A stretch of 64,000 nucleotides of DNA from Microplitis mediator. Lineage: Eukaryota; Arthropoda; Insecta; Hymenoptera; Braconidae. The notes beneath the pieces were generated by a model. That model ran no database searches. It saw only the letters and a program-made list of their open reading frames with translations, and was not told where the DNA came from. Location of the stretch: positions 20,004,082 to 20,068,081 of the forward strand of contig NC_079974.1 in NCBI RefSeq assembly GCF_029852145.1, written 5' to 3'. The translations under genes and the position numbers were made by a program. Below, one piece after another: positions 54,535-61,650 of the stretch (its first letter is position 1; each line of letters starts with the position of its first letter).

Positions 54535-55053
54535 TGAATGTCAATCTCTCCGGTTTTTTAGTATCAAAGTTTCCGAAGTCTTTTATATTATACCGTAGTT
54601 TTTATCGTTCAATATCAATAGCCGACAGTAAAGTTAAGTGAACCAAGTAAAATGCTTGGGAATAGAGAGGTCACGCAAAATTTCAAGGGTCATGTCCTTT
54701 AGGATGGGTTAAAGGACGAGCGTTGGCAGAGCCAATTTACTACAGTAGTCTGTGTGTTGAGGACTTGTATTATATAGAATAAGTTATAAGAGCGAGTGAG
54801 TGGGCGAGAAAATCCTTACTTAGTATTTTATTACGTAGTAGGTAGTGGCGTATCGTCATCGCCATCATATATATTGTATATATGTATGTATCGGATAAGA
54901 GCGTAGACGAATAAAATAAAAAGGATTAAATAAATAATTAATAATAAAATAAAAGGTAACTGAGGTCGTACACTCACCCCCAAGCAGGTGCCAGTCTTCG
55001 TCCAGTGAGGCCAATGCCTGCTCCTGATTGGCTTGCTGTTCAAAGTCGAGCAT
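16301..55053 (-). CDS. tara: Taranis orthologue: SERTA-domain transcriptional/cell-cycle regulator (three coding exons)
   Basis: Exons 55053-54978 (76 nt), 17235-16911 (325 nt) and 16820-16301 (520 nt) total 921 nt: 306 codons plus stop, with phases 1 and 2 matching at both joins. Residues about 55-92 form a SERTA domain: RRRLLKISAGKLRNIEDPE followed by ASLCRSVLINNAVRRLHRE. This is very close to Drosophila Taranis. SERTA proteins bind cyclin/CDK and E2F/DP partners and act as nuclear co-regulators. Taranis is a trithorax-group gene acting in cell cycle, regeneration and sleep (family knowledge). The third exon adds SPKRQRHDD (a possible NLS) and SDFYILPPTPRLLSHID, then a Ser/Thr/Asp-rich C-terminus, typical of an activation region. 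The protein is much shorter than I recall for the fly protein. Cys77 lies within the usually basic SLxRSVL motif. The first intron is 37,742 bases. Confidence 0.85.
17452..17539. repeat. (TA)n microsatellite
   Basis: An essentially uninterrupted alternating A/T dinucleotide run of about 88 bases near the 3' end of the long tara intron. Confidence 0.95.
17540..18047. other. Intronic A+T-rich sequence with element fragment
   Basis: No gene is seen. At about 17989-18047 there is a fragment starting CACAGAAAAAA and ending CAAAAAATCCTTTTTTTGGG. It resembles the ends of the 43537-44268 element and appears to be interrupted by the element that begins at 18048. Confidence 0.4.
18048..18209. repeat. 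MITE-like repeat with GGTACC-containing inverted ends
   Basis: Starts GGGTAAAAGTACCATTT and ends AAATGGTACCTCTACTC, imperfect reverse complements. The right half (GTGTCCAAAACTGGGCCTAA) is the reverse complement of the nested repeat at 5774-5830. About 160 bases, no ORF. Confidence 0.6.
18210..19037. other. Intronic A+T-rich DNA, nothing recognised
   Basis: Homopolymer-rich sequence without coding signal, splice-bounded open segment or recognisable repeat boundary. Confidence 0.5.
19038..19274 (-). repeat. GGTGTTAAAA-family element, short copy
   Basis: Carries GGGGTAAGTCC near its left end, many AACACCG / CGGTGTT words, and ends GCTCTTTTTTCAGTG. This is the reverse orientation of the larger relative at 46885-47602, which has the same two ends. 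No ORF. Confidence 0.65.
19300..20141 (+). mobile_element. 840-bp CACGG-ended non-autonomous element, copy 1
   Basis: Starts CACGGAAAAAAATGATGCTC and ends TTCTATTTTTTCCGTA (terminal G mutated). The body matches 38457-39294 (inverted) and 49350-50188 (same orientation) along its whole length. It contains two diverged copies of a unit of about 175 bases beginning TTTACCACTTATTCGATTTA. There is no transposase frame. Confidence 0.85.
20142..21366. other. Intronic sequence, mostly unassigned
   Basis: No coding exon is seen. It includes a CTCF-like word TAGATGGCGCT at 20239-20249 and a G+C-richer stretch at about 20620-20830. The minus-strand open frame there has no recognisable domain. Confidence 0.4.
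20239..20249 (+). promoter_or_regulatory. CTCF-like motif TAGATGGCGCT
   Basis: The word matches the core of insect CTCF sites (AG[A/G][T/G]GGCGC, family knowledge) and stands in A+T-rich surroundings. An inverted identical 11-mer occurs at 61499-61509, upstream of glutaredoxin. Function is inferred. Confidence 0.35.
21367..21620 (-). repeat. CACTGTAAAAAA-family element (GGAGTGAAT type), copy 1
   Basis: Built of GGAGTGAATTC / GAATTCACTC words in inverted orientation and ends with TTTTTTTACAGAG, a degenerate complement of CACTGTAAAAAA. Related copies lie at 25075, 30853, 31137, 31434 and 35800. Confidence 0.65.
21621..25074. other. Intronic sequence with G+C-richer islands
   Basis: No coding exon is recognisable. 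A perfect CRE octamer TGACGTCA lies at 21962-21969. G+C-richer stretches occur at about 22820-23090 and 23340-23640, the latter containing a GCGCGCGCCCGCCCGCC run. They are candidate regulatory elements. Purine-rich AGAGAG tracts lie near 23940-24010. Confidence 0.4.
21962..21969. promoter_or_regulatory. Perfect CRE/ATF octamer TGACGTCA
   Basis: Palindromic CREB/ATF consensus extended to TTGACGTCACGCG, in the tara intron. Function is inferred. Confidence 0.3.
25075..25378 (+). repeat. CACTGTAAAAAA-family element, truncated copy 2, plus abutting fragment
   Basis: Starts CACTGTAAAAAATTTG and continues with GGAGTAAATTC words to about 25267. There the expected right end is missing and a different fragment (about 25267-25378, ending AAGAAATCATTTTTTTGTGT) abuts. 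That fragment resembles the right end of the 43537-44268 element. Confidence 0.55.
25379..30852. other. Intronic sequence with a G+C-richer domain at 28300-30100
   Basis: No coding exon is supported. A perfect CRE octamer lies at 27830-27837. The stretch 28300-30100 is unusually complex and G+C-rich for this intron. It includes a TATATAA word at about 28532-28538, a (CTA)n run near 29346-29378 and a CA repeat near 29481. It could be an alternative promoter or enhancer. Short open frames here have no recognised homologues. Confidence 0.4.
27830..27837. promoter_or_regulatory. Perfect CRE/ATF octamer TGACGTCA
   Basis: It sits in the 12-base palindrome TCTGACGTCAGA in the tara intron. Function is inferred. 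Confidence 0.3.
30853..31737 (+). repeat. Tandem triplet of the CACTGTAAAAAA-family element
   Basis: Three head-to-tail units begin near 30853, 31137 and 31434, each opening with GTAAAAAATTGCGG or a close variant. Each carries ACTCCAAAGGGAATTTTA and ends with a GAATTCAC word followed by TGATTT. Units are about 300 bases, and neighbours share the terminal AGTG(TA) at their junctions. No ORF. Confidence 0.8.
31738..34135. other. Intronic sequence with G+C-richer stretch at 32500-33080
   Basis: No coding exon is recognised. The 32500-33080 stretch is complex (many CG dinucleotides) and may be a promoter, enhancer or untranslated exon. The minus-strand open frame at 32862-33071 has no known domain. 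Confidence 0.4.
34136..35250. mobile_element. CATG-rich inverted-repeat element (CACGG ends) containing a nested insertion
   Basis: Left end CATGGAAAAAAATAAATAG and right end CTATTTATTTTTTTCCGTG are complementary apart from one base. Both arms carry dense ACATGAT / ATCATGT words. The left arm holds an extra copy of the GGCTACATGA...GGTAGCATGAG module, and at 34260 it is interrupted by another element. No ORF. Confidence 0.8.
34260..34698. mobile_element. 439-bp nested inverted-repeat element CCCGAGTCG...CGACTCGGG
   Basis: The ends CCCGAGTCGAAATTTAGAGC and GCTCTGAATTTCGACTCGGG are near-perfect complements. It lies inside the left arm of the 34136-35250 element, flanked by AT on both sides. 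Comparison with the uninterrupted right arm supports duplication of AT at insertion. Its interior repeats AGGTCC / GGACCT-like words. Confidence 0.8.
35251..35799. other. Intronic A+T-rich DNA, nothing recognised
   Basis: Contains a short G+C-richer stretch near 35450-35530 and poly-T runs. No supported gene or repeat boundary. Confidence 0.4.
35800..36074 (-). repeat. CACTGTAAAAAA-family element, degenerate inverted copy
   Basis: Carries GAATTCACTCCGTC, CGGAGT and GCATTTACTCCAGATTTAA words and ends CAAATTTTTTATAGTATA. A further fragment (about 36305-36400, ending CACTGCAAATTTTTTGACA) follows. Boundaries are approximate. Confidence 0.55.
36075..38456. other. Intronic sequence with microsatellites
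   Basis: Contains an (AAG)n run at about 37105-37131 and an imperfect (TTA/TTG)n run at about 37963-38025. No coding exon is seen. The TTA run creates a poly-Leu open frame that is not a gene. Confidence 0.5.
38457..39294 (-). mobile_element. 840-bp CACGG-ended non-autonomous element, copy 2 (inverted)
   Basis: Starts CACGGAAACAACAGAATATT and ends TTGAGCATCATTTTTTTCCG plus TG. It is the reverse complement of the copies at 19300-20141 and 49350-50188 over its full length, including the two internal 175-base units. No ORF of transposase type. Confidence 0.85.
40305..40344. repeat. (GAA)n microsatellite
   Basis: About 13 perfect GAA units, continuing into GACGACG. Confidence 0.9.
40515..40522. 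promoter_or_regulatory. Perfect CRE/ATF octamer in a 14-base palindrome
   Basis: GCGTGACGTCACGC is a perfect 14-base palindrome with the CREB/ATF consensus at its centre, in a G+C-richer island of the tara intron. Binding is inferred from the consensus. Confidence 0.4.
43537..44268. mobile_element. 732-bp CACGG-ended element, different body
   Basis: Preceded by TA, it starts CACGGAAAAAAAATC and ends TCAAGAAATCCTTTTTTCTG plus TG. The interior is rich in AAAATTTTT and has mirror-image ATGAATTGAAGA / TTCAATTCATAG words. There is no ORF. The ends resemble the 840-bp family, but the body does not. Confidence 0.65.
44269..46884. other. Intronic sequence with complex islands
   Basis: No coding exon is supported. 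G+C-richer stretches lie at about 44600-44880, 45240-45380 and 45700-46060, the last with a run of AGAGA and CGACGACGACG. Open frames there are unlike known proteins. Confidence 0.4.
46885..47602 (+). mobile_element. 718-bp CACTGTAAAAA-ended element with internal minisatellite
   Basis: Starts CACTGTAAAAAGAGCGGTG and ends GGTGATTTTTTACAGTG, flanked by TA on both sides. Almost the whole interior is made of CGGTGTTAAAA / TTTTAACACCGG words. From about 47216 to 47520 there are repeated units TTTTAACACCGGTA...TTTACACCGGCGGCGGCG. The repeat creates an open frame of repeated YFNTG peptides, which I regard as non-coding. Confidence 0.8.
47603..49104. other. Intronic sequence; possible alternative exon at 48471-48525
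   Basis: A poly-A run lies near 47718-47740. The stretch 48440-48540 is more complex than its surroundings and is discussed as a candidate alternative first exon. The plus-strand open frame at 48867-49106 is not recognised. Confidence 0.4.
49105..49302. repeat. Inverted-repeat element of the GATACTGAAGTTAGC family, copy 2
   Basis: Left end GATACTGAAGTTCGCGGACG and right end reading GATCCTGAAGTTGGTCGACA on the other strand; both run into TAATTTTTGA. About 200 bases. Confidence 0.7.
49350..50188 (+). mobile_element. 840-bp CACGG-ended non-autonomous element, copy 3
   Basis: Starts CACGGAAAAAATGGTCCTCG and ends TCTATTTTTTCCGTG, with TA immediately outside both ends. This supports a TA target duplication. 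The body matches 19300-20141 in the same orientation. It lies just after the 49105-49302 element. Confidence 0.85.
50189..51048. other. Intronic A+T-rich DNA with trinucleotide runs
   Basis: ATA runs lie near 50404-50432 and ATT runs near 51013-51046. No gene signal. Confidence 0.5.
51049..51680. repeat. Tandem triplet (about 212-bp period) of the GATACTGAAGTTAGC-family element
   Basis: Units start near 51049, 51261 and 51472 with GATCCTGAACTTAACAGACA (or variants). Each contains AACTAAAAATTT, CACATGTAGAAAATT and AAAAAACTGTAG, and each ends near GGTATCATGATT. Spacers of ATT/GTT repeats join the units. This is head-to-tail amplification of a normally dispersed element. Confidence 0.8.
51681..53027. 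other. Intronic sequence with complex stretch 52260-52960
   Basis: Mostly A+T-rich to about 52260. It then turns distinctly more complex, with a candidate plus-strand exon at 52264-52307 (see findings), purine-rich AGAGA and a TCGCGACAACCGACGACC stretch near 52890. It may be a regulatory region or part of an unrecognised transcript. Confidence 0.4.
53028..53756. mobile_element. 729-bp element with TTAA target and GGAGGATAGCCACTGTGA ends
   Basis: TTAA occurs at both outer ends (53028-53031 and 53753-53756). The inner ends GGAGGATAGCCACTGTGA and TCACAGTGGCTATCCCCC are near-perfect complements. The TTAA duplication points to piggyBac-type mobilisation (family knowledge). The interior has no transposase frame, so the element is non-autonomous. 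Confidence 0.8.
53757..54977. other. 5' part of the tara intron
   Basis: Contains an (ATA)n run at about 54491-54530 and more complex stretches at 53970-54090 and 54640-54760. No exon is supported. Confidence 0.4.
54978..55053 (-). CDS. tara: tara coding exon 1
   Basis: ATG at 55053-55051 opens 25 codons plus one base (MLDFEQQANQEQALASLDED, then WHLLG), ending at the strong donor GGGG|GTGAGT. The phase-1 end joins the exon 2 acceptor at 17235 to give ...LLG-GAKMRLEED. The composition is coding-like, and the acidic/Gln-rich N-terminus suits a co-regulator. That no further exons lie in between is inferred from phase, not proven. Confidence 0.75.
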
Positions 55054-55258
55054 TCTATCGGCTCCTCAATAATATTGTCTATATAACAATAATAATATAT
55101 TATAATATTGTAAATGTATCTTCAAGAAATTTCAGACTATCACATGCACTGTCACTCAAAGTCAATATAAATACAGGTATATGAATATATGTTATTTATA
55201 AAAGTGTATGATTTAAAAAAGGTAAATAAAAATGAGTTAAAAAAGCTCCACTCCGAAC

Positions 55259-55270
55259 ACTGACCACTGA
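55259..55270 (-). promoter_or_regulatory. tara: Candidate tara initiator (two TCAGT words)
   Basis: On the minus strand GGTCAGTGGTCAGTGTTC contains two arthropod initiator words TCAGT, about 206-217 bases upstream of the tara ATG with no obvious splice sites between. No TATA box is obvious at the proper spacing. This is suggestive only. Confidence 0.25.
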
Positions 55271-56455
55271 CCGACTTATTTTTTTTCCCTTGGTCTCCTT
55301 TCAATCACAAATACCGTCCACAAATAAGTCGGTTTTGTTTCTAAATAACGCGCGGCTAAAGTCTATTCAATCCGTCGCGTTCGCGAGCTCGACAATAACA
55401 ACAACCGTTACACAGCTAACAAGTCTCTCTCTACTCTTAAGTCTGCTCCTTCTTCAATACACTACGTACATTAGTACATACATATATTGTATGTCGAGGT
55501 ATGTACATATATATACATACGTACGTACGTACATACATACATACACAATAACAAGTGTACTCCCACCACCACTTGTCCGTTATCCTCCCCCTCCTGGCGC
55601 ACCTGTGCACATTCGAACGTGACGAACGACTAAGTGAAGGTAATATAATAATAAACAGTAAGTCAGTTAAAGTCAACACTTTGATCAACAAAATTTCCAC
55701 TGTCAAACACTCATTGGTTTTTATCCACATTAACACAAATGTTTATGTGATTATAAATAATTATATCGTGTAAATATTTATGGTAGCGGTAAAAAAAAAA
55801 TTACACGTATGATGAACTTAAGGTTTATTCAAATAAGTTGGGCGGGTGATAAAAATATAAATGGCGCGCAAGTTAAACTCTGATGAGCCGCGATTCGAAC
55901 TCGATTAACTAAACCGGGTATCCGTCGCCGCGGCGGCAAAGGTCGTTACCAATTCTTCGCGGTTCGCGGTACTCTGCGCTATGGGCTTGTGCTGATGGTG
56001 GTGGTGGTGGTGCTGCTGCTGCTGGTAGACGATCGGAGTACAGAGTAGCATAGCCCACAGCATAACATAGAGTAGTCCAACCAAGTAAAGTCTACTACTC
56101 TACTCTATCTCTCGTGTTGTGTCCTATCCCCCCACTCATACATACTCACACTCGCCGCGCCGTCGCGATCATGCGTCTCACTCCCGTTACCGTCTGCTCA
56201 TCATCAGCCTCTCCATCTACATGCCTCCTCACATACATACATACATACATACATATACACACCCACATTTATACATACAATCTACAGTAAACTCTACTAT
56301 ACACTGGCTGCCACTATATTACGATTTGGTTCCCCGCTAGTTGCCATACAGTACACATACACTGACGTATCAGCTATAGACTGTCTCAACCCACTCCCAC
56401 CCCACCCGTCCCCTCAGTTCTCTCTCTGCTCAATCTAACACTCGGCGTGTGCCGC

Positions 56456-56543
56456 TACGTCACGGGTTTGAGTTTTCCCCGATGACGTAACGGTGACGCG
56501 GGAAAAAACGTCATTGACACGAGCCAAAGAGTTATCACGTCAC
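56456..56543. promoter_or_regulatory. Cluster of five CRE/ATF half sites upstream of tara
   Basis: TACGTCAC (56456-56463), TGACGTAA (56483-56490), TGACG (56494-56498), ACGTCA (56508-56513) and CACGTCAC (56536-56543) occur within 88 bases, about 1.4 kb upstream of the tara ATG. CREB/ATF or other bZIP binding is inferred from the consensus. Confidence 0.4.
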
Positions 56544-58666
56544 AGCTTGTTAAATATATATTTATTTAAATACTTCAATACATATATTTTTTACCCATTA
56601 TTTACTTTGGACAAAAGTTTGTCCATTGCAAAATATTAATAATAATCGAGTTTCAGATTATTGTTACTACAGTACTTTGCAGGCATATTATTTCTTAGTG
56701 TGGTGTCGACATGCTTTGCAACTGATTTCTGATATGTATATATATACAAATATATAAGTTGCTTCAGAGAATATCTCCCTCCCCTCGTGACCTCCATGCC
56801 CTCTCTCATCGGCTTGCAGTCTCTGCAAGTTTTTCCATCTCACTTTAATACACATAATAAATTTATGTATCGCGGTCTCTGTTGCTCTTGTTGTATCTAT
56901 TCCATCCTATTCTATTTAACGCAATGTCGAGATCGCTCGGTCCTTGTCCTTTCCCATTGCGCGCGACCTCTTGTTCCTCCTTGCAACCGGCAAACGGCAA
57001 CACACACTCCATACACTGACTAAAACTCGCATCGGCTGATATATCCGACGTTAATGCAACATAACACACAACGTCGCTGCTCGCAGTTATTCGCTGGTTG
57101 CTTGGTCACAGCCACGCGAGTTGTTACCGACAACGTGCTGAGTCTGAGTGTGTGGCCCCTGCTTATATTCTCCACACTTCTTTATACTTCTTCTTCTTAT
57201 ACTTGATCTTTCTCTTATATATACATACATTTTACATACTTGATTCCGTACTTGTGCGTTTTGTTTTCTCTCCATCTTGGTCGCACTTACAAACGACCCG
57301 ACTCAACATTTCGCGCTTTTTGTAATACACCGCGCGTATATACTCCCCTATATCAAACAACCAATCCATATACATTACATATACATACACACAAACAAAC
57401 ACATGATCAACACACATTCGTCCCTCTCTCTCTCAAATATGTTCAGAGTCTGGTACTTGCTCTTTTCTTATTCCATATCACCTCCCGCTTATTTCTTTGT
57501 CTTTATAACCATTTATTTGTCTTTATCACTCGCTTAGCCTCTCTTATTCAACCCTCTTTTCTTTATATTACCTCTCTCTATAGTTATATATATATATACA
57601 ACTCTCCGTTGCGACGATGACGACTACGGTTAATAAGTAGCTTCCTTCAACCGTTGCAATCCTTTAGCTTACCCGCGACTCTTCTTTACATCGTAATTAT
57701 AATCACCGTATAAATTTCACCATTACTACATTACATATATATACTTATTTATTAAAACTCTAAGAAAAATAATATAACTCATCCTAAATTTAATGTTTCG
57801 CTCGTCAGACAGATCCATTTATCTCGCGATTAAAATCTTAATCGGCATACAAATGTTTTGACAAAAGTGAGGTCTTTTAAAAAATATGTTTAAAACCAGA
57901 GAACACAAGATTCCTATCCAGAAATATATAAAAAATAAAATGTTTTCAGAGTAATTGGCGGAATATTTAGTGAGTGTATAATCGTCATATATATATATAT
58001 GACGGAATAAATGTTTTCATGTGATATACATTTATAAATATATACAATATGTAGATATAAAGTACGCACATTCAGTTGTATTGCGTGAGTGGGAGTAAGG
58101 AACAGAACAACGGAGTGCAAGAAGCCACGTCGCGTGCTATCCTCGTTCTTCGGCTGTAGTCCTCCCTCACCTCAGCCTACCCCTCGACAGTTCATGCTCT
58201 CTTTTTCTTTTTATTTTTATTTTTCTTCTTCCCAATCCACCATGCTATCCAATCTCATTCGCGGCCCTGATGGCTCGCGCGCATCGCATCGTCGTTTGTG
58301 TACGTCCTCTCTTACCCCGCGAGTCCCTCATAGCAGTTCAACCGATCCTCCGTATCCCTCTTTCGTCCTCACCCGCGCTACGCTACCTTGTGGCGTCCCT
58401 CTTTCACTCTTGGCGCGTGCCCCTGCCCCTTTCAGTCCTTCCACTATAATACATACATACATACATATACATACATATATTCTTTCTCTTTCTCTTACTT
58501 TACCTCTCACTCTTTCATTGTTTTTTAACTCTCTTTCTCTTACTTACTTACTAACTTACTCCCTCCCTCCCACTTTAAATGCGCTCTTTTACTCAACATT
58601 CAACGTCTTTCTTGCTGGACTGTCAGCAGAGTGCAGGTTAGGCAGACAGAGTCAGAGTCTACGTTT

Positions 58667-58667
<1 letters not shown>

Positions 58668-58743
<76 letters not shown>
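58668..58743. repeat. (TA)n microsatellite
   Basis: A run of about 76 bases, interrupted only by one C near its start. It keeps two overlapping plus-strand frames open (Tyr-Ile repeats), which explains the long spurious ORF here. Confidence 0.95.
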
Positions 58744-58747
<4 letters not shown>

Positions 58748-61498
58748 CGTCGCCATCAGCACGGGTTAGGGGAAAAAAGGAGGGCCCTCCTCGTCTCGGT
58801 TACTCCGCGCGTAAGCCGCGCGCGCATACCATCCCAGATGCTTCACTTGGTTCCGTACTTCTTTTGCGGATTCATATATCCACATGCATACATATATATG
58901 TATATATAAGTATCCATACTTAATATAATGTATTGTAAGACTTGTCTCTGTTCACAAAACATGTCCATGTGCATGCCCTTTGTAGCAACTCCGGATCATT
59001 GAACAAGAGAAAATATAAAATCATTTAAATATTATCATTTTTACTCTAGATAAAAAATGGTTTTATAATTATCTTTATCTGTGACTTTAAAAACACGTCA
59101 TACGATTTATCTCTACGTCAACTAAACATTATTTTGTATTGTTCTATCGATACTTTTTATTTACTCTGTCATTCTGATGACAGTTAGTCGGTTCAAGGTT
59201 CTCAAAAAAGATAAACCAAAATAGGTGACTCAAATATTTGTATACGATTGTACGTCTCCTAAAGGTATTTTTTTACTGGTTTATCTTAACAAACTTTTAT
59301 TTAATGCCCAAAACTTTCTATTATTTATGACCTTCATAAAACTTTTCTTAGATTTTCAACACAACAATTATAATAATAATAACAACAATCCTAATTTAAA
59401 TTATATATACACATACTATACTGCTCACAACAAAGAAATAAATAATGTAAACAGTAACTCTGGTAAGATTGCTTTAAAAATTAAAGCTAAATTATTTATT
59501 TACTTATTTTTCATAATTTCAACGACTGCTGAGTAATCAATGATACCGAAGTATGTTGCACGTGTGTATAAATGTTGTTACAAGTAGAATATGATAAAAA
59601 AAAATATATATAATGAAAAATTAAATATTGTATAATTCTAGGTATAGATCTGCTATTAGAGTTGCATCAACTCGATACAAGTAAAGACTACAGAGGATTT
59701 TGTAATAAAAAAAAAGCTGATAGACAGAGATGGAGACAGTTTGAAGGAACGATAATGAGAAGTTAGAGCAATAAATATTATTACTAGTTTGCATTTCCGG
59801 GAGCCTTCTCTAAGAAGGTTGGGTCAGTATTGCCTGCCTACTTGTATCTGGTTTGTATTTAATCTATCGATGTATAGCAAGAAGTAGTCGCAACAACTTT
59901 ACGAGTAGATTTTAGTTATTCATCATCTTATACTCGAATAATTTATTAGCCGACATGCAGGTCACATATTTATGTTTATATTACATATACATGTATAGAT
60001 AAATGTTTATCACCGTTAAACATTTAGCATGCGCTCAGTATTCGAAATTATAATTTAATATATATGTTTTTGATACTTACTGGTACTGCGATTTATTAAA
60101 AAATTTATAAGAATGTTGATACATTAATATGATATCGATCAAGCGCATAATATCGCTGTTGTCAGCTGCCAGATTGGATATTGTGACGTATTATCGACAT
60201 TGACATGTTTGTAAATGGTGCTTGTTGCGCCATCAAAGTGTTTCTTTTTTTGTAAATAAATCCCCGGTACTGTACATACATTTGTATTACATGTGTATAT
60301 ATATGTATGTATATATATGTGTCCTGTAAACATATACATGGATATTTATATATATTTGTGCGTTTTATACTTGACTTGAAAGTAGATAAGACTTATTATT
60401 GTGTATGTATTTTTTTTTAAATGAATATATATATATATATATGTATATGTATATATTATTTGTTTATTATTTTGTTCATTGTTGTAATAATAAAATAATT
60501 ACTTGAGATCATGATGAAATTATTGGTATAGATTTAATTATTTTAATTTGAATAAATTATTGAGTATTAATTTGAATAAAAATAAACTGTCAGTTTTATT
60601 TGAAATTTAACTTTTAATGAATTATTTTAATATGTTTATTTTATTATATATATTTAGTTATGTTGTTAATTAAATTTTTTAAGTTTTAGACTCATTAAAT
60701 TGATAAGATAACAAAATATATGATTATATTCTCATTACTTGTATAATAAAAAATGAATTTAAATTAAATTTATTATCGACTCAATGCATTTTTATCGAGA
60801 TTTTTTTCTAGTATCGATTTTTATGTTTGTATTAAGTTGGTATTTATTTAATATACATATATGTATGAAAATTTATTATGTATTGAAAATTTTCGATTAT
60901 CGAATCGATCTCCTCGACTCGATTGTCTGAGCGCGTGCGTTCAAATTATTTAAATTTCACTGGAATTTTATAGTCATTTATATAACATAAATATATAATT
61001 ATATATATAAATATATAAGTAATTAAATACTTTATAATTACCTCAAGTTATTGAATTATTTTTCTGACATTTTTTTGAATTTAAACGAGTTTTTAAAAAA
61101 TATTTTTTATAAAAATCTGGGGCGCGATTTCTTTTTGCTGATAAATTTTTATATTTTGAAACGCAATTACTTTTTTATATATTCTTATGTATTGTAATTG
61201 CGAAATATATATACTTATGCACAAAGAGTGATTGCAATTTATTTTTATCTGCTTAAATTGACATTCTGGCATCGAACGCCATCGGGCGATAGAAAAATAA
61301 ACTTATTTCGGGTGACATGATCAGCTGTCACTTTAAATATTTAAAATAAATGACTTACTTGGGATACTTTTATTGAATAATCGTAATTAATAAATAATTG
61401 TAGATTAATTGAAGAGCTAATCACTCAATACGGACTCAATAGTCATTTTTTTTCAGAAGATACGATAGAATGAACGTCGGTAAGACAGTTTAAATGTC

Positions 61499-61509
61499 AG
61501 CGCCATCTA
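61499..61509 (-). promoter_or_regulatory. CTCF-like motif, inverted, upstream of glutaredoxin 5
   Basis: AGCGCCATCTA is the exact reverse complement of TAGATGGCGCT at 20239-20249 and lies about 140 bases before the glutaredoxin ATG, in the likely promoter or 5' UTR. Insulator or promoter function is inferred. Confidence 0.35.
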
Positions 61510-61650
61510 CGCGGCCAATTGTTTGAACAGCTGATGAACGGTCATTCATATTAATTTATTATTATTATTTTCATTTAAATAACCATACGGTCATAACCTT
61601 CATCGAAAATATAAAGTTATTTCATATATATTTTTATTTAAAATAAAAAA

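Larger units (their letters stand above)
17236..54977 (-). other. tara: First intron of tara (37.7 kb)
   Basis: The donor GGGG|GTGAGT (54977) and acceptor TTGCTTACAG (17236) are both strong and leave matching phase-1 ends. The intron holds most of the window's mobile elements, several microsatellites and a series of G+C-richer islands (listed separately). Fly tara also has long 5' introns and alternative promoters (general knowledge), so regulatory elements and alternative first exons are expected here. Confidence 0.7.
55054..61650. other. Intergenic region between tara and glutaredoxin 5
   Basis: No supported gene. The tara 5' UTR and promoter are expected at about 55054-55300. The stretch 55840-58450 is the most G+C-rich and complex in the window, with (CATA)n near 56231-56258, GGT/GCT triplet runs near 55995-56022 and pyrimidine-rich tracts at 58450-58570. 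The rest is A+T-rich spacer. A plus-strand open frame (58089-58769) runs through a (TA)n repeat and is rejected as a gene. Confidence 0.45.

Noticed and set aside
55885..55905. GATTCGAACTCG, resembling a tRNA T-loop on the minus strand
   Set aside because: The flanking bases do not form the T stem, and no acceptor or anticodon stem could be found around it.
58089..58769. 226-codon plus-strand open frame in the tara-glutaredoxin intergenic region
   Set aside because: It is kept open by low-complexity pyrimidine tracts and by a (TA)n microsatellite giving a Tyr-Ile tail. It has no domain, and its start context and composition are not coding-like.
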